Shown: positions 6,096 through 9,499 of the stretch, in pieces
Position numbering within the stretch: the first letter of the stretch is position 1
Layout of the letters: each line of letters starts with the position of its first letter
From: an uncultured Clostridia bacterium
Lineage (GTDB): Bacteria; Bacillota; Clostridia; Christensenellales; Aristaeellaceae
Direction of reading: 5' to 3'
Length of the DNA stretch: 9,499 nt
Assembly: GCA_934643535.1 (NCBI GenBank)
Contig: CAKUCE010000114.1
Coordinates: 1 to 9,499, forward strand
Translations under genes and position numbers: made by a program
The notes under the pieces: generated by a model
What the model was told of the DNA's origin: nothing
The model's input: only the letters and a program-made list of their open reading frames with translations
Database searches by the model: none

Positions 6096-8408
6096 TCAGA
6101 TCTCGTCCTCCAGCTGCATCAGGCGGATGCGTCCTTCCAGCTCCCGGATCAGACGATCCCGGGGGATCGCGCCCTCGATATACTGGTTGATAAGGGTGCT
6201 GATCTCCGTCATGGCCGTCTGATTGCCGCTGTAAAGCACGTTCTGCCGCTCCACATACAGCATGGGCAGCATGGTCTGCTGGTAATACTGGATCCGCTCG
6301 GCGCTGATGCTGTAGCGGTTCTGTTCCTGATATTTCAGGTCTTCCTCCAGACTGCTGATCTCGTCCCGGATGGAGGCTTTGTTTTCCTCACTGGCCTTTT
6401 CCAGCCGCTCCTTCGCGTTGGCGATCTCTTTTTCCGTCTGTTTTTTCTGACGAGCGTAGTAAGGGCTTTCCACCGGCTCCGGCGTGCCCTGGAAGAAGGT
6501 GATCGCGCCTTCGTCCTTGGGCAGGTGCGTCACGTAATACTCCATATAGGTCTTGGCTTCTTCCATCCGTGTGGTCTTGGGGTTGATGATCATCACCGTC
6601 GTGGTGACGGACAGAGACGGTTCCTCACCCTCGGCCACGGACAGATACAGGGGCCTGTAGTTTTCATCCAGATACTGGAAGTTGCTCAGCGGCAGCACCG
6701 TCGTATAGCTCTGGAAAATGATCTTTTCCATATCCATGGCTTCGTTCTGGTCGTGAAGCTGTTCCAGCTCCTTGAAATTGATGTCCTCAAAGGCCCGCAG
6801 AAGCTCTTCGAACTCCGGCGTGTTGAAAACGATCTTCCCTTCCTTTTTCTGGATGTAGGTCAGATACTCGTTCAGGATCATGGAAAAGAAGCCGGACTGG
6901 TTGACCCAGTCAAACAGATAATACTCGGAATACTCGTCGCCGTAGTCAAAGGCCCAGTTGGCAGTAAAATCCATCAGATCCAGCAGCGTCCTGGGCAGAT
7001 CGTCTTCCGTCAGCCCCAGCGCTTCCCATGCATCCATGTTGACGCTGTAGGTGTAGGCATTGGCGTCCACCGGCAGGCCGTAGAGCTTGCCGTCCTTCAT
7101 GAGGATCTCGCCGAACTGCGGGTACATGCTCCGGGCCACGTCCATCAGCGCTTCGTCGCCGGTCAGGTCGGCGCAGTAGCCCTTCTGCAGAAGCCGGTCC
7201 ACCGGCATGTAGCTCAGGCTCAGGAACAGCACGTCATAGGTGTTGGTATCGCTGACCATGGCCTGGGTCAGGGTTTCCAGATCACTGGCATAATCCCCCG
7301 CCGCCTCCACGGAAATTTCCGGGTGCGCCTTCACGAACTTCTGATGCGCCTCCGAACCCGTTTCGCCGAAGATGCGCAGCGCGCCCTTTTCCAGCGACGG
7401 GCTGTTGAGCAGGTAGGCGCTCAGCCCGGAATTGCCGTCTGTGACGTAATAGCCGTTCTCGCACAGCGCCGTCGTTCCGCCGCCGCCATACATTCCCGCG
7501 CCGGTGTAGGCAGCGATCTTGCTTTCCCCGGTCTTCGGATCGATGCCCATGATCCGGGAACCGTCCTGATAATAAACCTTGTCCCCGTCGCTGCAGAAGC
7601 CCCTCAGATTATAAACGCCCATCTGATTATCGCTGGTGACCGGCCATTCCGTGCCCAATGTGCCGCTCTCCGGGTCGAAAATCGCCAGCGTGGCGGTCAG
7701 CTGATCCACCGAGGCTTCGCCGGTGTACAGGGCGCTCCTATCGCACAGGAACAGCGCCAGCTTCCCATCCTCATAGACGCAGGCGTTGGTTACATTTTCC
7801 ACCTCGAACATCTGGCTGGCTTCGCCCGTCAGCGAAACGCGGCCAAAGCAGGTATTGCTCGTACCGCCGGAGTAGGTGGTGCCCACAAAGTACAGCCAGT
7901 CCCCCATCACAAAGCGGGCGTTGGTGCTCATGGGATAGGAATAATCCCCGTCCTTTTCCATCATCACGTCCAGATCCAGCCGTACGGACTGTTCCTTCAT
8001 TTCCAGCTCGCCCTGCTCGTTCAGCAGCGAATACCACTTCTGCGTGTAGGGATTGAGCAGGTAAAGCTGATCCCTCCAGACGATCAGAAAGCAGCTGGAA
8101 ACATGATAGCCGCTGCCATCGTCGCCCATGAGCTGCTGGGACGAAATCGTCCCCAGCCCCACGGAAGCCCCGCCGGACACGGGCTTTTCAAACAGCACAC
8201 GGTCCTCTGCCTCGGAAAAGAAATAGTAATGATCCTTCAGGCAGGCGATTCCGCCGTAAAGATAGCTCGAGCTGGGATCATCCGCTCCCTCCTCATTGGC
8301 GGAATCGGCGGATACTGTTTCGGCCACAGCCGCCGGAACGCACCAGACCGTCAGCAGGATCAGCACCGTCAGCAGGGCGCTCAACATGGAAAAGCGTTTT
8401 CCTTGCAT
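6096..8408 (-). CDS. Secreted beta-propeller/extracellular solute-binding fusion protein
   Basis: 770 residues, nearly twice a normal sugar-binding protein. Residues 1-29 are a signal peptide ending AVA-ET; the cysteine at 23 is preceded by W, so there is no proper lipobox. Residues about 45-340 show repeated strands with aromatic and DG motifs (YYFF 61-64, WLYFVG 171-176, KVYYQDGSRIMGIDPKTG 277-294, GYYVTDGNSG 319-328), the look of a DUF5050/WD40-like beta-propeller. From 343 (ALRIFGETGSEAHQKF) onward it is a family 1 solute-binding protein: DVLFLSLS (392-399), KLYGLPVDAN (441-450), and a typical last helix (about 736-770). A charged segment at 654-697 predicts a coiled coil within the C-terminal lobe. 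The start at 8408 has AGGAAGG just upstream; a longer in-frame start at 8546 would lie upstream of the promoter -10 and add a stretch that is not signal-like. It is the first gene of the operon and presumably feeds the two permeases. The ligand is unknown. Confidence 0.88.
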   Translation of the reverse strand: MQGKRFSMLSALLTVLILLTVWCVPAAVAETVSADSANEEGADDPSSSYLYGGIACLKDHYYFFSEAEDRVLFEKPVSGGASVGLGTISSQQLMGDDGSGYHVSSCFLIVWRDQLYLLNPYTQKWYSLLNEQGELEMKEQSVRLDLDVMMEKDGDYSYPMSTNARFVMGDWLYFVGTTYSGGTSNTCFGRVSLTGEASQMFEVENVTNACVYEDGKLALFLCDRSALYTGEASVDQLTATLAIFDPESGTLGTEWPVTSDNQMGVYNLRGFCSDGDKVYYQDGSRIMGIDPKTGESKIAAYTGAGMYGGGGTTALCENGYYVTDGNSGLSAYLLNSPSLEKGALRIFGETGSEAHQKFVKAHPEISVEAAGDYASDLETLTQAMVSDTNTYDVLFLSLSYMPVDRLLQKGYCADLTGDEALMDVARSMYPQFGEILMKDGKLYGLPVDANAYTYSVNMDAWEALGLTEDDLPRTLLDLMDFTANWAFDYGDEYSEYYLFDWVNQSGFFSMILNEYLTYIQKKEGKIVFNTPEFEELLRAFEDINFKELEQLHDQNEAMDMEKIIFQSYTTVLPLSNFQYLDENYRPLYLSVAEGEEPSLSVTTTVMIINPKTTRMEEAKTYMEYYVTHLPKDEGAITFFQGTPEPVESPYYARQKKQTEKEIANAKERLEKASEENKASIRDEISSLEEDLKYQEQNRYSISAERIQYYQQTMLPMLYVERQNVLYSGNQTAMTEISTLINQYIEGAIPRDRLIRELEGRIRLMQLEDEI

Positions 8409-8459
8409 CGTTTCCTTCCTTTCCCCGCCGCAGCTCCCCCGGGCGGATCGGTTGATCGA

Positions 8460-8482
8460 CTGTATCATACCACATCGTACAG
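8460..8482. promoter_or_regulatory. Imperfect palindrome over the operon -10, possible operator
   Basis: CTGTA (8460-8464) and TACAG (8478-8482) form the ends of a 23-bp imperfect inverted repeat, with 7 of 11 positions pairing, that covers the -10 box at 8464-8469. Position and size fit a repressor site, for example for a LacI- or GntR-type sugar regulator, but no regulator gene is seen in the window and the match to any known site is not clear. Confidence 0.3.
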
Positions 8483-8492
8483 TGGTTTTGAA
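8464..8492 (-). promoter_or_regulatory. Promoter of the transporter operon
   Basis: On the minus strand TTCAAA (8487-8492, four of six) is followed after 17 nt by TATGAT (8464-8469, five of six), with an upstream TGG that gives an extended -10. Transcription would start near 8457, giving a leader of about 49 nt before the binding-protein ATG. Spacing and -10 are the same as in the degV promoter. No stable leader terminator or riboswitch is visible. Confidence 0.6.
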
Positions 8493-8562
8493 GGGGTTTG
8501 CCTTTTGCAAAACTGTCCATCTTGTAAAAATTGAATCGGGATGCAAAAGTTTCCGAAAACCT

Positions 8563-8592
8563 TTGTGTTTTGGGGCGGTGCTATGCTATAAT
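8563..8592 (+). promoter_or_regulatory. ftsH promoter with extended -10
   Basis: A perfect TATAAT (8587-8592) is preceded by TGC, making an extended -10. The -35 region TTGTGT (8563-8568) is 18 nt upstream and matches only in the TTG. Transcription would begin near 8599, leaving a leader of about 79 nt. It is arranged back to back with the transporter promoter, about 71 bp between the two -35 to -10 cores. Confidence 0.7.
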
Positions 8593-8661
8593 GTCAAAGT
8601 CGTGCATTACGGCTGTTTTTCGTGTATTCGAAGTCCGACCGGACCCCATTCCGGCGGCATC

Positions 8662-8680
8662 AAGGAGGACTTTTACTTTG
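8662..8680 (+). promoter_or_regulatory. Ribosome binding site and TTG start of ftsH
   Basis: AAGGAGG (8662-8668) is a near-perfect Shine-Dalgarno sequence, 9 nt before TTG at 8678-8680. The first in-frame ATG, at 8702, lies 33 nt from this site and inside the first membrane helix, so the TTG is the start. Confidence 0.85.
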
Positions 8681-9499
8681 AAGAAGCACCAACAGGGTTT
8701 GATGGGGTATGTGGTCTTAATTGCGATCTTTCTCGTGATCGCCATTCTGATTAACGGCGGATTGGGCCAGCAGGAAAATAAACGGATTGAATACCCCCAG
8801 CTGCTGACCTCCATCCGGGAGGATAACGTAAAGGCCGTGGCCATCCGCGGCACGTCGCTGGTGGGTCTGTACCGCAACGGCAAAATCGCCGACGCGGACT
8901 TCCCGGATCGGGGCTACGATTTCGAAACCACCATCGGCGCGGATTTCATCGAAACCGTGCGCCAGATGACCGCCGCCAAAACCGGCAGGGCGCTGGAGGA
9001 CGTCAGCGTCAGCGATCTGCCCTTCACGGTGGAATACCGCGCGCCGGTAATCACGCCCTGGTATCTGGAATACCTGCCCTACTTCCTCAGCCTGATCATG
9101 ATCGTAGGCCTGTGGTATTTTATCATGATGCGCCAGGGCGGCGGCAACAGCAAGGTGATGAACTTTGGCCGCAGCCGCGCCCGGGTCAGCGATCCTTCCA
9201 AAAACAAGGTCACGTTCAAGGACGTGGCCGGGGCCAAGGAAGAAAAGGAGGAGCTTCAGGAGATGGTGGATTTCCTGAAGAACCCCAAGGCCTACACCGC
9301 CATGGGCGCGCGCATTCCCAAGGGCGTGCTGCTGGTGGGCCCTCCGGGCACCGGTAAGACCCTGCTGGCCAAGGCCGTGGCAGGGGAAGCCAACGCGCCC
9401 TTCTTCTCCATTTCCGGCTCCGACTTTGTGGAAATGTTCGTGGGCGTAGGCGCCAGCCGTGTCCGCGACCTGTTCGATCAGGCCAAGAAGGCCGCCCCC
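8678..9499 (+). CDS. ftsH: ATP-dependent zinc metalloprotease FtsH (N-terminal part)
   Basis: 274 codons are present; the gene continues past the right edge (family members are about 600-650 residues). FtsH is a membrane-anchored hexameric AAA+ protease that removes damaged or short-lived membrane and regulatory proteins. Seen here: a short basic start, membrane helix 1 (about 9-27), an extracytoplasmic domain (about 30-127), membrane helix 2 (about 131-149), the glycine-rich linker with MNFGRSRAR, the DVAGAKEEKEEL block (182-193), Walker A GPPGTGKT (221-228), and the AAA+ block with SGSDFVEMFVGVGASRVRDLF. Walker B, the second region of homology and the HEXXH zinc site lie beyond the window. 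It starts with TTG, decided by the ribosome binding site at 8662-8668. It is divergent from the transporter operon and there is no sign of functional linkage beyond proximity. Confidence 0.97.
   Translation, partial: MKKHQQGLMGYVVLIAIFLVIAILINGGLGQQENKRIEYPQLLTSIREDNVKAVAIRGTSLVGLYRNGKIADADFPDRGYDFETTIGADFIETVRQMTAAKTGRALEDVSVSDLPFTVEYRAPVITPWYLEYLPYFLSLIMIVGLWYFIMMRQGGGNSKVMNFGRSRARVSDPSKNKVTFKDVAGAKEEKEELQEMVDFLKNPKAYTAMGARIPKGVLLVGPPGTGKTLLAKAVAGEANAPFFSISGSDFVEMFVGVGASRVRDLFDQAKKAAP

Noticed and set aside
5335..6222. Plus-strand open frame opposite the MalF-like gene
   Set aside because: The translation is low-complexity Q/H/G-rich sequence and is a shadow of the permease gene.
8409..8460. 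Riboswitch in the transporter leader
   Set aside because: The leader is only about 49 nt and shows no terminator/antiterminator pair.
6525..8534. Long plus-strand open frame (669 codons) opposite the binding-protein gene
   Set aside because: It is antisense to a gene with clear domains, has no ribosome binding site, and its translation is rich in H, Q and R with no recognisable motif. Long antisense frames are common in GC-rich coding DNA.

Overview
The window looks like a moderately GC-rich chromosome segment from an uncultured or gut-type Firmicute, most likely class Clostridia. The reasons are the purine-rich Shine-Dalgarno sites in front of most genes, sigma-A-like promoters, short T-tailed hairpin terminators, a DegV-family protein, a maltose-type sugar ABC importer without its own ATPase gene, and an ftsH starting with TTG. 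Genus cannot be decided from the sequence.

Layout. Positions 1-300 hold no gene but a dense set of small GC-rich hairpins arranged as two degenerate copies about 140 bp apart, preceded by a perfect 15-bp inverted repeat. Positions 301-457 are AT-rich with a run of 17 T. Positions 448-617 have no convincing protein gene but could encode a small structured RNA on the plus strand, ending in a hairpin that also serves as terminator for the minus-strand degV gene (626-1471). degV has its own promoter. A strong terminator at 1591-1624 closes a five-gene minus-strand operon that starts from a promoter at 8464-8492. In transcription order it encodes a large secreted beta-propeller plus solute-binding protein (8408-6096), two maltose-type ABC permeases (6051-5200, 5185-4259), a HlyD/YknX-like membrane fusion protein (4244-2883) and a MacB-like permease with a short C-terminal membrane region (2886-1630). 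ftsH leaves divergently from its own promoter and runs off the right edge (8678-9499).

How the genes may work together. The first three operon genes look like a sugar-type importer and the last two like the adaptor and permease of a YknXYZ/MacAB-type machine, yet no ATPase gene is present for either half. The tight spacing, the overlap of the last two genes and the single promoter/terminator pair argue that the five products act together. The unusual architecture of the binding protein (N-terminal propeller, no lipobox, predicted coiled coil in its C-terminal lobe) beside a coiled-coil adaptor makes this operon the most interesting item in the window. Its substrate, direction of transport and ATPase are unknown.
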